Position numbers and translations under genes: made by a program. This document shows, in pieces, positions 41,592-50,271 of a DNA stretch of 64,000 bases. Position 1 is the stretch's first letter. The number at the start of each line of letters is the position of its first letter. Under the pieces are notes generated by a model. It ran no database searches. It saw only the letters and a program-made list of their open reading frames with translations, and had not been told where the DNA came from. This stretch comes from Caldithrix sp964532875 (GTDB taxonomy: Bacteria; Calditrichota; Calditrichia; Calditrichales; Calditrichaceae), in contig CAZHIZ010000001.1 of NCBI GenBank assembly GCA_964532875.1, forward strand, positions 1-64,000, written 5' to 3'.

Positions 41592-44500
41592 ATGGTGCGA
41601 TCTATTCAAGGGCGCTGCCCATCTCTCTTTTCTCTTTTGCCCCGCTGGGGCGCGCTGTTCCTCATTTTTAATTTTATTCTCCTCTTCACCTTCTTCGCCC
41701 CAACTTCTCTCTTCTCCAGTCCTCCTCACGAACAAAATCGCCACAGCCGCTCTTTCCTGGCCAAACCGGCCTCTGTCTTTGATCGCGCCACCGGCTTTAT
41801 GGATGCCGGTAAAATGAAGGTCATGGGTGTGGAAAATTTCGGTCTTCTCTGTGGATGGGACCACCCCGGTTACCAGAGTTGGTATCCCGGTGCTTTTCAC
41901 GGTGATTGGGGCGAAGTCCGCTGGATTGCACCGGTTATTCTCATGCCCAAAGGCCCCTGGGGGGCCAGGCACACCAATGGCCCGGATCTGCCCGAAGACC
42001 GTAGCGACCAATACAATGCCATCGAATCCTTTTCAGCCATCCATCTGCACGATGGAGACGGCCCGAATTTTACGGATTGGGAAGCCTTGGACGGCAGTGC
42101 CGAACATTATCACGGAACGCTAACGCAAGATAACATCCCGGTTATTGCCACCAGCACCTTGCCCAACTCCTGGCCCGAAGGCTATTACGATAAAAACGAC
42201 CATTGGGTCTCTACGCCCGGTGAGCATCATTGGCCCGGGCATTGGGCCCTCGATCCGGACGAAAGTTCCCCCACCTACGGCAAACCCTTACCCGGGGAAT
42301 TCGTATCCAATCAGGATATCTTTTTCATTGCCAGCGATAAATACAACGGAATACGTCCCGGTGCCGTGACCGCACGTTACGGTTACCCTGTGGGCATCGA
42401 TATGGAAGTTAGTGGCTACAGTTATTCTACACCCTTGTACGAAAATGTGGTGTTCTTTAATATTAATTTTATTTTTCGCACCAAAGAACAACTGACCGAC
42501 CCCAACAGTCGCTTTTATGATCCCAATCGTCATTTCTACGACGGGACCATCGACAGTGTGTATTTCGCCTTCTTTGTGGATCCCGATCTGCCGGGCCGCT
42601 ACTTGGTCCCCGGCTCCAATTACCGTCAGGCCACGCCCTGGGCCGAAGACGATTACGGATTGATTTACGATTATGATGGCGATGGCAAAATCGATGTCTT
42701 TTTGGCCTTTGACAAAAAGGATTATTTTCAGGATCAGGTTTACCCCCAAAACGCAGGCCCCGTTTCCGCCTACGGAATCAATTTTTTCCGAACTCCCCTG
42801 GTTAATCCGTCCGACCCGAACAGTCCCGAATTGGGCATTACCGGCTTCCACTGGTTCGATCAGGACGAAGCCATGCGACCGTCAAAAATAAATGCGCAAT
42901 GGGAAAAAACACTTTACGCCCTTTCCGCTGGTAAACCGCAACTCATGCCTCCGACCGAACGCCCCAAGTGGTTCCACGGAGATAATCCCAATCAGGACGA
43001 TGTCTCTCTGCTAAAAGATTATCAGGAATCCTTCCCCGTGGGCAGTCGACCCGATATTCAGTTCTGGTTTAGTTCCGGTCCCTTCTCCATTTCTCCCGGC
43101 GACACCATCCCCATTCACATTGGCATCGTAGGAGCCACTCCAGACCCGGGACCCTTGGATGCCGAAGGATTTCCCACCAATCCGCCGGACGTTCGTTTTG
43201 CCTCCGTGTTCGAAGCCTTGCGCCAGGCCGATAGCCTGTACAAAAACAATTTCATCGGATTCCGGCCGCCCAAAGCGCCCACATTAAATGCCGTGGGCAC
43301 CAAAGTCATCGATAAATACGATTTGCCCGTTGTTTACGGAGAAAACGGTAAAGTAACCTTGTATTGGGACGACAAGGCGGAAAAGTCATTCGAAATCATT
43401 ACCCGCGAATACGATTTTGAAGGCTACCGCATCTATCGTACGCAGGCCGCAGTGGAAGGTCAGGGCCAGCCCGATTGGGGAACACCCATTTACGATTATT
43501 CCGGTAAAAACATCGTCGGATATCAACCCTTGGCTCAATATGATTTAATCGACCAATGGCAGGGGCCGGATCCTCTCAATCCCTTTTTTAATTTGGGTAA
43601 AAATAGCGGCTTACATTACACATTTGTCGATCGTAACGTCATCAACGGTGTGCGCTACCGTTACACCATCACCGCCTATGATCATCCCAATTTAAAGGCG
43701 GGGCAGCCCGCTCTGGAATCCTCTCGCGGCAACGATCCGCGACTCATTCAGACCGTCGACGTCATTCCGGGCCTGCAACCGCAGGGATTCGTCGGAGGAA
43801 GTGTCGATTCCAATGTGGTTCATCTCTCGGGAAACGCCACCGGTTACATCTTTGTGCAACCAATCGATCCCATGAATGTTAGCGGGCATACCTATCGCGT
43901 AACGTTTAAAGATTCCTTAACCGCACTTAAACTTGATATTTATGATGAAGATGCACAAAAATATCTGTTTACCGACTACGACAATATCTGGCAGGAAGCC
44001 GATTTACCCATCGCCCAACCACGTCCCATTTTTGATGGTATCGGACTTAAGATCATTAATCACAATGTGGTTGAAGAATTAAATCAAGGCTGGCAAAAAG
44101 TTACCGCCGATACTTCAACCTATCGGTTCGGGGTCTTGACCAAAACCGCGGATAACATCACCGCTCCCTACGACTATGCGCTTGTTTTCGGAGATTCCAC
44201 TTCCAAGTTTGCCGCTTCCGGCAACGCCGCCTACGTTCCCTTTCAGGTCTTTAACATCACCAAAGACCCGCAAATGAAGCATCCGTTGAAATTGTTCGTA
44301 CGCAATCCGGCGCTCCCCTGGCAAAGCGGCGATTTTATCTATTTCCTCGAACCGGATGTTCATCATAAAACCTGGACAATCACCATCGAATGGGATGCCG
44401 GAGCCAAAGCCCCCAATCCCGGCGATATCTATGTGTACCGCACCAAAAAACCGTTTAAGCAAGGCGATGTTTACGAAATACGTACCAATGCCTATTATAA

Positions 44501-44828
44501 TGATACCAAACACATCGACTTAAGCGCTGTTAAAGTCGTACCGAATCCGTACATGGTGTACAATTTGGCCGAACAGGCCTCCACGCATCCCGACCGATTT
44601 ACGCACGAACTGCGATTTACCCATCTGCCGCCTAAATGTACCATTAAAATTTACACGGTCAAGGGCGATTTGGTTAAAACGATTCGGCACAATGCCCCCA
44701 CCATTGGGGAAGAACGTTGGAATTTGCAATCCGATGAAAATCTCGAAGTGTCTTACGGCGTGTATGTGTACACCGTAAAAACACCGGACGGTAAGAAAAA
44801 AATAGGCAAATTTGCCATTATTTGGTAA
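41592..44828 (+). CDS. large secreted protein paired with the TonB receptor
   Basis: 1078 residues from the ATG at 41592; in-frame ATGs at 41547 and 41550 inside the transposase are alternatives. The signal peptide ('ALFLIFNFILLFTFFAP', about 21-37) is preceded by residues encoded by the right REP repeat. The body has a fibronectin-like part with 'YDFEGYRIYRTQAA' and 'GVRYRYTITAYDHPN'. The C-terminus has 'VKVVPNPYMVYN', 'CTIKIYTVKGDLVKTI' and 'SYGVYVYTVKTPDGKKKIG', a variant of the sorting-domain fold ending in 'KFAIIW'. The function is unknown. Genes of this layout commonly sit between a TonB receptor and a PorV-like gene in Calditrichota and relatives. Confidence 0.75.
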   Translation: MVRSIQGRCPSLFSLLPRWGALFLIFNFILLFTFFAPTSLFSSPPHEQNRHSRSFLAKPASVFDRATGFMDAGKMKVMGVENFGLLCGWDHPGYQSWYPGAFHGDWGEVRWIAPVILMPKGPWGARHTNGPDLPEDRSDQYNAIESFSAIHLHDGDGPNFTDWEALDGSAEHYHGTLTQDNIPVIATSTLPNSWPEGYYDKNDHWVSTPGEHHWPGHWALDPDESSPTYGKPLPGEFVSNQDIFFIASDKYNGIRPGAVTARYGYPVGIDMEVSGYSYSTPLYENVVFFNINFIFRTKEQLTDPNSRFYDPNRHFYDGTIDSVYFAFFVDPDLPGRYLVPGSNYRQATPWAEDDYGLIYDYDGDGKIDVFLAFDKKDYFQDQVYPQNAGPVSAYGINFFRTPLVNPSDPNSPELGITGFHWFDQDEAMRPSKINAQWEKTLYALSAGKPQLMPPTERPKWFHGDNPNQDDVSLLKDYQESFPVGSRPDIQFWFSSGPFSISPGDTIPIHIGIVGATPDPGPLDAEGFPTNPPDVRFASVFEALRQADSLYKNNFIGFRPPKAPTLNAVGTKVIDKYDLPVVYGENGKVTLYWDDKAEKSFEIITREYDFEGYRIYRTQAAVEGQGQPDWGTPIYDYSGKNIVGYQPLAQYDLIDQWQGPDPLNPFFNLGKNSGLHYTFVDRNVINGVRYRYTITAYDHPNLKAGQPALESSRGNDPRLIQTVDVIPGLQPQGFVGGSVDSNVVHLSGNATGYIFVQPIDPMNVSGHTYRVTFKDSLTALKLDIYDEDAQKYLFTDYDNIWQEADLPIAQPRPIFDGIGLKIINHNVVEELNQGWQKVTADTSTYRFGVLTKTADNITAPYDYALVFGDSTSKFAASGNAAYVPFQVFNITKDPQMKHPLKLFVRNPALPWQSGDFIYFLEPDVHHKTWTITIEWDAGAKAPNPGDIYVYRTKKPFKQGDVYEIRTNAYYNDTKHIDLSAVKVVPNPYMVYNLAEQASTHPDRFTHELRFTHLPPKCTIKIYTVKGDLVKTIRHNAPTIGEERWNLQSDENLEVSYGVYVYTVKTPDGKKKIGKFAIIW
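41609..41642 (-). repeat. right inverted repeat (REP-like) of RAYT element
   Basis: 34 bases, inverted partner of 41050-41083. It begins with the palindrome GGGCGCTGCCC (41610-41620) and is followed by another palindrome, GCCCCGCTGGGGC (41639-41651). It lies within the reading frame of the secreted protein. Confidence 0.85.
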
Positions 44829-44863
44829 GACCTGAAAATCTGTTCATGTTAAAAGGACAGCAA

Positions 44864-45934
44864 ATGAAAAAGAAATTGATATTAAAACGATTGGCCTTCG
44901 GGCAACGGACTAAATTTGTGTTAATGTTATTAATTGGAGGGATGCTTTGTCATGGCGCCATGGCCGGAGAGTTAACCAAGGTGGGCACGACAGCGGCCAA
45001 TTTTCTCCAGTTGCGTGTCGGGGCCCGCGCCATTGCCTTGGGCGGCGCCTTTGTAGGGCTGGCCGATGATGCCAGTGCCCTCTACTGGAATGCCGCCGGT
45101 ATCACCCACCTAACCGGTTTGCAGGTTTTTTATCAAAACAGCAGGCTTTACGCAGGATTAAAACACCAGACGTTCGGTTTAACGTACGCCCTCACTGCCC
45201 AGAATCATCTGGGAATTTTAGTCAATCATTTGGATATGGGCGTCATGCGGCAAACCACTTTGCAGTATCCGGAAGGGACAACCCAAAAGTTCGATGCGGC
45301 CTCCATGGCACTGGGCCTGACCTATGCCCGTCAATTAACCGATCGGGTCTCTTTCGGAGTAACGGCCAAGTACATTCAGGAACGCATCTGGCTGGAAGTG
45401 GCGCGCGGTTATGCCTTTGATATTGCCACCCTGTATGTCATCCCGGAAAAGGGACTGCGCATCGGAATGAATTTAAGTAATCTCGGCCCGGATATGGGCA
45501 TCGGCAAGGCACCCCATCTGGAATTTTACAAACGGAAACCGGATGATTTCCCGGGTAGCCCCCAACCGAAATCCCAGCTTGCCACCAAAGAATTCCCATT
45601 GCCCTTGGCTTTCTCTCTTGGTCTCGCTTTGGATATTTGGGGACAAAATGCCCTGTTGTTTCCAAATGAAGAACATCGGCTTACAACTTCAATGAGTATT
45701 ACCGACGGTTACGACAGCCCGTTACGGACAAATTTTGGTCTGGAATATGTTTGGCACGAAGTGTTTGCCCTGAGAGCGGGCTACTACCTGGGGTACGATA
45801 CCGAAAACTACGCTCTGGGTTTCGGATTGAATATTTACAAATACGCAAAAATCAATTTGCAAATCGATTATGCCTGGATGAATTACGGCGATTTGGGCAG
45901 CATTAACACCTATGCTTTGCAATTTAGATTTTAA
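44864..45934 (+). CDS. PorV/PorQ-like outer-membrane barrel protein
   Basis: 356 residues from the ATG at 44864, which follows AAAGGA by 6 bases; an upstream ATG overlapping the previous gene is less likely. A signal peptide ends near 'CHGAMA'. 'FLQLRVGARAIALGGAFVG' and 'LADDASALYWNAAGI' are the hallmark start of the PorV/PorQ family, a FadL-like 14-strand barrel. In type IX secretion PorV shuttles cargo from the translocon to the attachment complex. This copy lies directly after a secreted protein gene, so it could serve that protein specifically. Ends in a terminal aromatic ('LQFRF'), as expected for a barrel. Confidence 0.85.
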   Translation: MKKKLILKRLAFGQRTKFVLMLLIGGMLCHGAMAGELTKVGTTAANFLQLRVGARAIALGGAFVGLADDASALYWNAAGITHLTGLQVFYQNSRLYAGLKHQTFGLTYALTAQNHLGILVNHLDMGVMRQTTLQYPEGTTQKFDAASMALGLTYARQLTDRVSFGVTAKYIQERIWLEVARGYAFDIATLYVIPEKGLRIGMNLSNLGPDMGIGKAPHLEFYKRKPDDFPGSPQPKSQLATKEFPLPLAFSLGLALDIWGQNALLFPNEEHRLTTSMSITDGYDSPLRTNFGLEYVWHEVFALRAGYYLGYDTENYALGFGLNIYKYAKINLQIDYAWMNYGDLGSINTYALQFRF

Positions 45935-45991
45935 GCGCTGCGCTTTAGATGCGCGTCACCATAAAAAAAGAGCAGGAGAGTAATACGGCCC

Positions 45992-47737
45992 ATGCACATT
46001 GTTAGCGCAAAAAACGAATATCCCGAAGTAACCTGGCAAGCTATCGTGGTGGGGGTATTTATCGGTTTGCTCATGACCGTGAGTTTTTCTTACGCCGCTT
46101 TGGTGCTCGGATTTTCCACCAATGGTTCGCCGGTTGCCGCCATTTTGGGCTGGGGCATCATGCGCTCGCTTTTTAAGCGCGGAACTATTGTGGAAAATAA
46201 TATCATTCAGACCATTGCTTCCGGTATTAATACGGCCACGGCCGGAGTCATTTTTACGGTTCCCATATTGCTCATCCGCGGAGCTCCTTTTAATGTCTGG
46301 TGGGTGGGTGCCGCCACGGTGGCCGGGGCCATTTTAGGGGTTGGCTTCATCATCCCTATCCGTAAACAGATGATTGATATCGATCGTTTGCGTTTTCCCT
46401 CCGGTACGGCCATTGCTTCCATTTTACGTTCACCGGCCGAAGGCATGAAAAAATCCCGTTTACTCATCTATGGAGCCTTACTCTCGGCAACGGTTTACGT
46501 AATCACCCAATTCCCGCGGCTCGGCTTACCGATTCTGATCCCTTCTTCCATCGATTTGGGCCGGTTGCTGCATTTGCCCTCGTACATCAATAATGTCTGG
46601 GCCGTTTCTTTGCTGAGTCTGGGCATCGGTTTTATTGCCGGACGTAACGGCCTGTTCGTCCTGGCCGGAGGTATTTTAGCCTATTGGTTTATTACGCCTT
46701 TTATGATTCATTTGGCCTGGGTACCGCCGGAATTAAGCGGCACGCAAATCACCTCTTTTATTCATAGTAAAATGACCCGGCCCCTTGGCATCGGCATGTT
46801 GATCGGCGGATCGTTGATTAGCATCGTGTTAACCCTGCCGGCTATTAAAGCCACACTGAAAAGTTTCAACTTAAAAAAAATTAAAAATGAAACATACGAC
46901 GAGTTGTCTATTAAAATTTTGTACACCGTTATTCTGGCCGCTTTTATTCTGTTCTTTTTAGCTGCCTATTTTACCTCTTCCATCGGTATTGTGGCCGCTT
47001 TAATTGTTTCTTTAGTGGGCACACTCTGGCTTTGGTTTGCCGGCATCATCGTTTCGCAAGCTACGGGCATGACCGATTGGACACCCATCAGCGGCATGTC
47101 GTTGTTAGCCGTGGCCATTTTAATGCTGTTTTTGCCTTCCGATCAAGTGGTTACGGCTGTCTTGATCGGGGCGGCCGTTTCGGTGGCCATTGCCGAATGC
47201 GCCGATATGATGCAGGACTTGAAGACCGGCTACCTGGTGGGCAGTCGTCCTTATCGCCAGCAGGCTTTACAACTGATGGTAGCCTGGATCGGGCCGGTGG
47301 TTTCCATTGCCGTGATGCTCCTCATCTGGAATAGCGGCGGTACCGATCCCTTAACCGGCCATAAATTACCGGGATTCGGTCCGGGTACCGATATCGAAGC
47401 ACCGCAGGCCGTGGCTCTGGGCGCTACCATCGATAGCGTCATCAAAGGCAACGTACCCGTGCAAAAATATTTGGCCGGGGGCATTCTGGGCGCCTTGCTC
47501 TCTTTTTCGGGAATTCCCGGTTTGGGAGTTATCATGGGAATCGCCATGTACCTGTCCATTAAATACATTTTACCTTACGGATTGGGCAGCCTAATCTATT
47601 TGCTTGTGGCATGGAAATTTGGCAAAGAGTGGGCCGAAAAATGGGGCGTGCCCTTTGCGGCCGGACTCATTGTCGGCGAAGCATTACTCATTATTACTTT
47701 TGCCATGTTAACGGTTAGCGGAGTGATTGCAGGATGA
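45992..47737 (+). CDS. OPT-family oligopeptide transporter
   Basis: 581 residues with about 14-16 membrane spans. 'SFSYAALVLGFSTNGSPVAAI' near 31, 'ENNIIQTIASGINTATAGVIF' near 68 and 'GIGMLIGGSL' near 267 mark the OPT family (oligopeptides, or metal complexes in the YSL branch). The EbsB-like bacterial branch is likely a proton-coupled importer. An AGGAG lies 13 bases before the ATG, a long spacing. It is the first gene of a compact run of six, with peptidases downstream, so peptide import is the favoured role. A small hairpin AAGCG/CGCTT overlaps the stop of the gene before it. Confidence 0.88.
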   Translation: MHIVSAKNEYPEVTWQAIVVGVFIGLLMTVSFSYAALVLGFSTNGSPVAAILGWGIMRSLFKRGTIVENNIIQTIASGINTATAGVIFTVPILLIRGAPFNVWWVGAATVAGAILGVGFIIPIRKQMIDIDRLRFPSGTAIASILRSPAEGMKKSRLLIYGALLSATVYVITQFPRLGLPILIPSSIDLGRLLHLPSYINNVWAVSLLSLGIGFIAGRNGLFVLAGGILAYWFITPFMIHLAWVPPELSGTQITSFIHSKMTRPLGIGMLIGGSLISIVLTLPAIKATLKSFNLKKIKNETYDELSIKILYTVILAAFILFFLAAYFTSSIGIVAALIVSLVGTLWLWFAGIIVSQATGMTDWTPISGMSLLAVAILMLFLPSDQVVTAVLIGAAVSVAIAECADMMQDLKTGYLVGSRPYRQQALQLMVAWIGPVVSIAVMLLIWNSGGTDPLTGHKLPGFGPGTDIEAPQAVALGATIDSVIKGNVPVQKYLAGGILGALLSFSGIPGLGVIMGIAMYLSIKYILPYGLGSLIYLLVAWKFGKEWAEKWGVPFAAGLIVGEALLIITFAMLTVSGVIAG

Positions 47738-48291
47738 ATAAATACGTCGAAACATTCAATATTCTGTTGATGATAGCAAGCGTGATTGCCGCCTCCGTCT
47801 GGGCCGCGCACATTCCTCCGTTGTGGTTGCCCTTTGGTCTTGCCGTGGCCGTGCTGCTGTTTACCTTAACGGTGCATCGCAAAGGGACGAAAACGCGTCT
47901 GCAAACGGCCCGCTCGGAACACCATCCCTTGCATGTCTTCGGGGAAATGATTAGCGGCAGTTTGCATTTGGTTTCCGCTTTAATGCACAAGAATGAGATC
48001 ACCCCCGAAGATGTCGATCGGCTGGAAGATTTGGTAGAAGCCAACACGACTCGCATGGAACGCATTCATCCTCAGCTTACGGAAACCCTGGGCATGAAGA
48101 CGTTTATCGATCTTATTCTGCCTTTTGCCCGTTCCGAGCGTATGATTAACCGGGCCTTGTCGGCCATGATGGATGGTTACTTCGATGAGGCGAAAAGGGA
48201 TTTGCAAGAGAGTCTTCCTTATTTACAAAAAAGCGAACGGATTTTAAAGGAAATAACCAAATTAAATCTTCAAAGTGAACCAATTAAATAA
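47734..48291 (+). CDS. small membrane protein of unknown function
   Basis: 185 residues, not recognised. Two hydrophobic segments (about 8-26 and 30-46) are followed by a cytoplasmic-looking, charged helical domain, 'EDVDRLEDLVEANTTRMERI' and 'YFDEAKRDLQESLPYLQKSE', that may be a coiled coil. Its ATG overlaps the stop of the transporter (4 bases), so the two are very probably translated together and may interact. Confidence 0.7.
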   Translation: MNKYVETFNILLMIASVIAASVWAAHIPPLWLPFGLAVAVLLFTLTVHRKGTKTRLQTARSEHHPLHVFGEMISGSLHLVSALMHKNEITPEDVDRLEDLVEANTTRMERIHPQLTETLGMKTFIDLILPFARSERMINRALSAMMDGYFDEAKRDLQESLPYLQKSERILKEITKLNLQSEPIK

Positions 48292-48305
48292 AAACGGGAT
48301 GTGCC

Positions 48306-49139
48306 ATGGCTACACCTAAAAAAGAGAACAAAATCGGGAAAAAGATTAAAGATACGCTTAATGCCTTTGGTATTACCGTCAAAGAGCTGTCCCGCAAAAC
48401 GGGAATCGAAGCGCAAACATTGTACTCCATCATCAACGGGCACCACCAGGCCAGTGTGGAGAAGCTGGAAAAAATTTGTAAAACTCTCCACTTGAGCATG
48501 GATGCCCTATTGGATATGGAAGTGAATACCTTTCCCATTTTCCCTCAACAGTACGAAGAGAGCTTAAGTTACGCCCATTTTGAGGACGTGTGGTTCGGCC
48601 CTTCGGGAGGCGAACGCATTTCGGTTTCCCGTAATTTCAGTATCATGAACCAATCGGTGGAACTACGTCGCCAATTTCTGAAGAATATTTACGAAATTCC
48701 GGAAGATCGGCTGGAGCAGGCGATCAGTGCTTTTAAAAAACGCCAGGAGGTGATTAAACGAAAAGAGAAACGTCGTCTGGAAATCGTGGTGGAAAGTGAA
48801 GTGGTTGATTTCATCCACCAGCGGGAGCCGTTTGATCGGCTGGATAAGTCGTTGATTGTGGACTGTATCGAAAACATCATCGATCGCCTTAAAAACGAAC
48901 CGCTGAATTTCGAGGTCATCCTCATCCCCCGTCAATTCTTTTTGGTAAATTACGAAATCATTAACCGTGAAGTTATTCTGTTTGACCTTGGGAGTGTCTT
49001 TTTTCGGCAAACCCATCCCAGCTTGCTGGAACATTTTTTGAATGAAGTACAGGATTTTAAATTCAAACGCGCTTCCATCGCTCAACGGGACCATGTACTG
49101 CAATTCTTAGAGGAGCACTTAAATGCAGCCAGAAAATAA
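48306..49139 (+). CDS. XRE-family regulator with unrecognised C-terminal domain
   Basis: 277 residues. The N-terminal HTH (about 10-65) is of the Cro/CI type, with 'TVKELSRKTGIEAQTLYSIINGHHQASVEKLEKI'-like helices. The rest (about 80-277) has a basic linker 'KKRQEVIKRKEKRRLEI' and an alpha/beta domain ending 'IAQRDHVLQFLEEHL' that resembles post-HTH sensor regions of XRE regulators but matches no family I can name. It lies 14 bases after the preceding gene and overlaps the next by 17, so it likely controls this operon. Confidence 0.8.
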   Translation: MATPKKENKIGKKIKDTLNAFGITVKELSRKTGIEAQTLYSIINGHHQASVEKLEKICKTLHLSMDALLDMEVNTFPIFPQQYEESLSYAHFEDVWFGPSGGERISVSRNFSIMNQSVELRRQFLKNIYEIPEDRLEQAISAFKKRQEVIKRKEKRRLEIVVESEVVDFIHQREPFDRLDKSLIVDCIENIIDRLKNEPLNFEVILIPRQFFLVNYEIINREVILFDLGSVFFRQTHPSLLEHFLNEVQDFKFKRASIAQRDHVLQFLEEHLNAARK

Positions 49140-50271
49140 ACAGCAGGAAATTCTGAACACGATCCGGGACTTGATTCGCTTTCGTACGGTCGATGGCAAT
49201 TTCAAAGAGTTTGAAAAAGCCGTGGACTATGTGCAGAACTTTTTCAAGAACACGCCGCTTTTGGTTCAAAAATATCGGTTCAACGGGTATCCGGCTTTGG
49301 TTATTGCGCGGTCCGGCAAAAAACATCCCCGCTTTTTTCTGCAAGGCCATTTGGATGTGGTGGATGGTAAAGACGAACAGTTTTTAGCGCGCATTCAGGG
49401 CGATGCCCTGTTCGGGCGCGGCGCCGTGGATATGAAAGGCTTCGATGCCGTGGCCATGCATTTGCTACGGGATTTGGCTCGTCAGGCGCCGCAGATTGAT
49501 GCCGGTTTAATGCTTACCTTCGACGAGGAGATCGGCGGGCAAAACGGGGCGCAAAAGCTGGCCGAAATGGCATATTTCCCGGAAATTTTGATTAACGGCG
49601 ACGGCGGTTACAATTACGCGGTCATCCATGCCGAAAAGGGCATTCTTAAAATCAAATTAAGCGCCAGCAGTGAATCGGGGCGCCATCCTTATCCCTGGGA
49701 CGGACAAAACGCATTTGATTTGTTAGTCCGTGATTACCAAAAAATAATGCAGCTCTTCGAAAAACAAAAACTGGCTACGGAAGACAACAATTGGTACACC
49801 ACCTACTCATCTTATGATATCAGGGTAGAAAATGAACCGTTCTTTGCCCCTCATCGCGCGGAGATGAAAGTGAATATTTATTTCACGGATGATTTAACGG
49901 CCGATGAAATGTTCGAACGTGTGAAAAGCGTGATTCGTTATTCCACCATCGAAAAATTGAGCGCCAGTGAACGGGTTTATTTGCCACCGAATGACGAACA
50001 TGTTCTAAAAATGCGTGCCATCATGGAACGCCATTTCAGTCACCCCATTGAAATCCGTGCGGAAAACGGCTCTTCGGACGCCCGTTTCTTTACCAACAAG
50101 GGCTTTCCCATCATCATCGTCAAGATGCCGGGAGAAGATCACCACGGGCCGGACGAACGCCTTTTTATTTCCGGCTTGTTACCCATGTATCATTCGTTAA
50201 AAGAATTTTTGGGGTATTATCATGCAATCCGAGAGGACGTAAAAAATGAACAAGCTGCCACGTTATTTTAA
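49123..50271 (+). CDS. M20-family metallopeptidase (ArgE/DapE/ACY1 type)
   Basis: 382 residues. Metal ligands are His76 and Asp78 in 'FLQGHLDVVDG', Asp103 in 'GRGAVDMKG', and the catalytic Glu135-Glu136 in 'LTFDEEIGGQNG'. A lid domain follows (about 180-290), and 'GEDHHGPDERLFISGL' near the end provides the last histidine. Substrates in this family are N-acyl amino acids or dipeptides; the operon suggests intracellular cleavage of imported peptides. A 26-base overlap with the next gene is seen. Confidence 0.88.
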   Translation: MQPENKQQEILNTIRDLIRFRTVDGNFKEFEKAVDYVQNFFKNTPLLVQKYRFNGYPALVIARSGKKHPRFFLQGHLDVVDGKDEQFLARIQGDALFGRGAVDMKGFDAVAMHLLRDLARQAPQIDAGLMLTFDEEIGGQNGAQKLAEMAYFPEILINGDGGYNYAVIHAEKGILKIKLSASSESGRHPYPWDGQNAFDLLVRDYQKIMQLFEKQKLATEDNNWYTTYSSYDIRVENEPFFAPHRAEMKVNIYFTDDLTADEMFERVKSVIRYSTIEKLSASERVYLPPNDEHVLKMRAIMERHFSHPIEIRAENGSSDARFFTNKGFPIIIVKMPGEDHHGPDERLFISGLLPMYHSLKEFLGYYHAIREDVKNEQAATLF

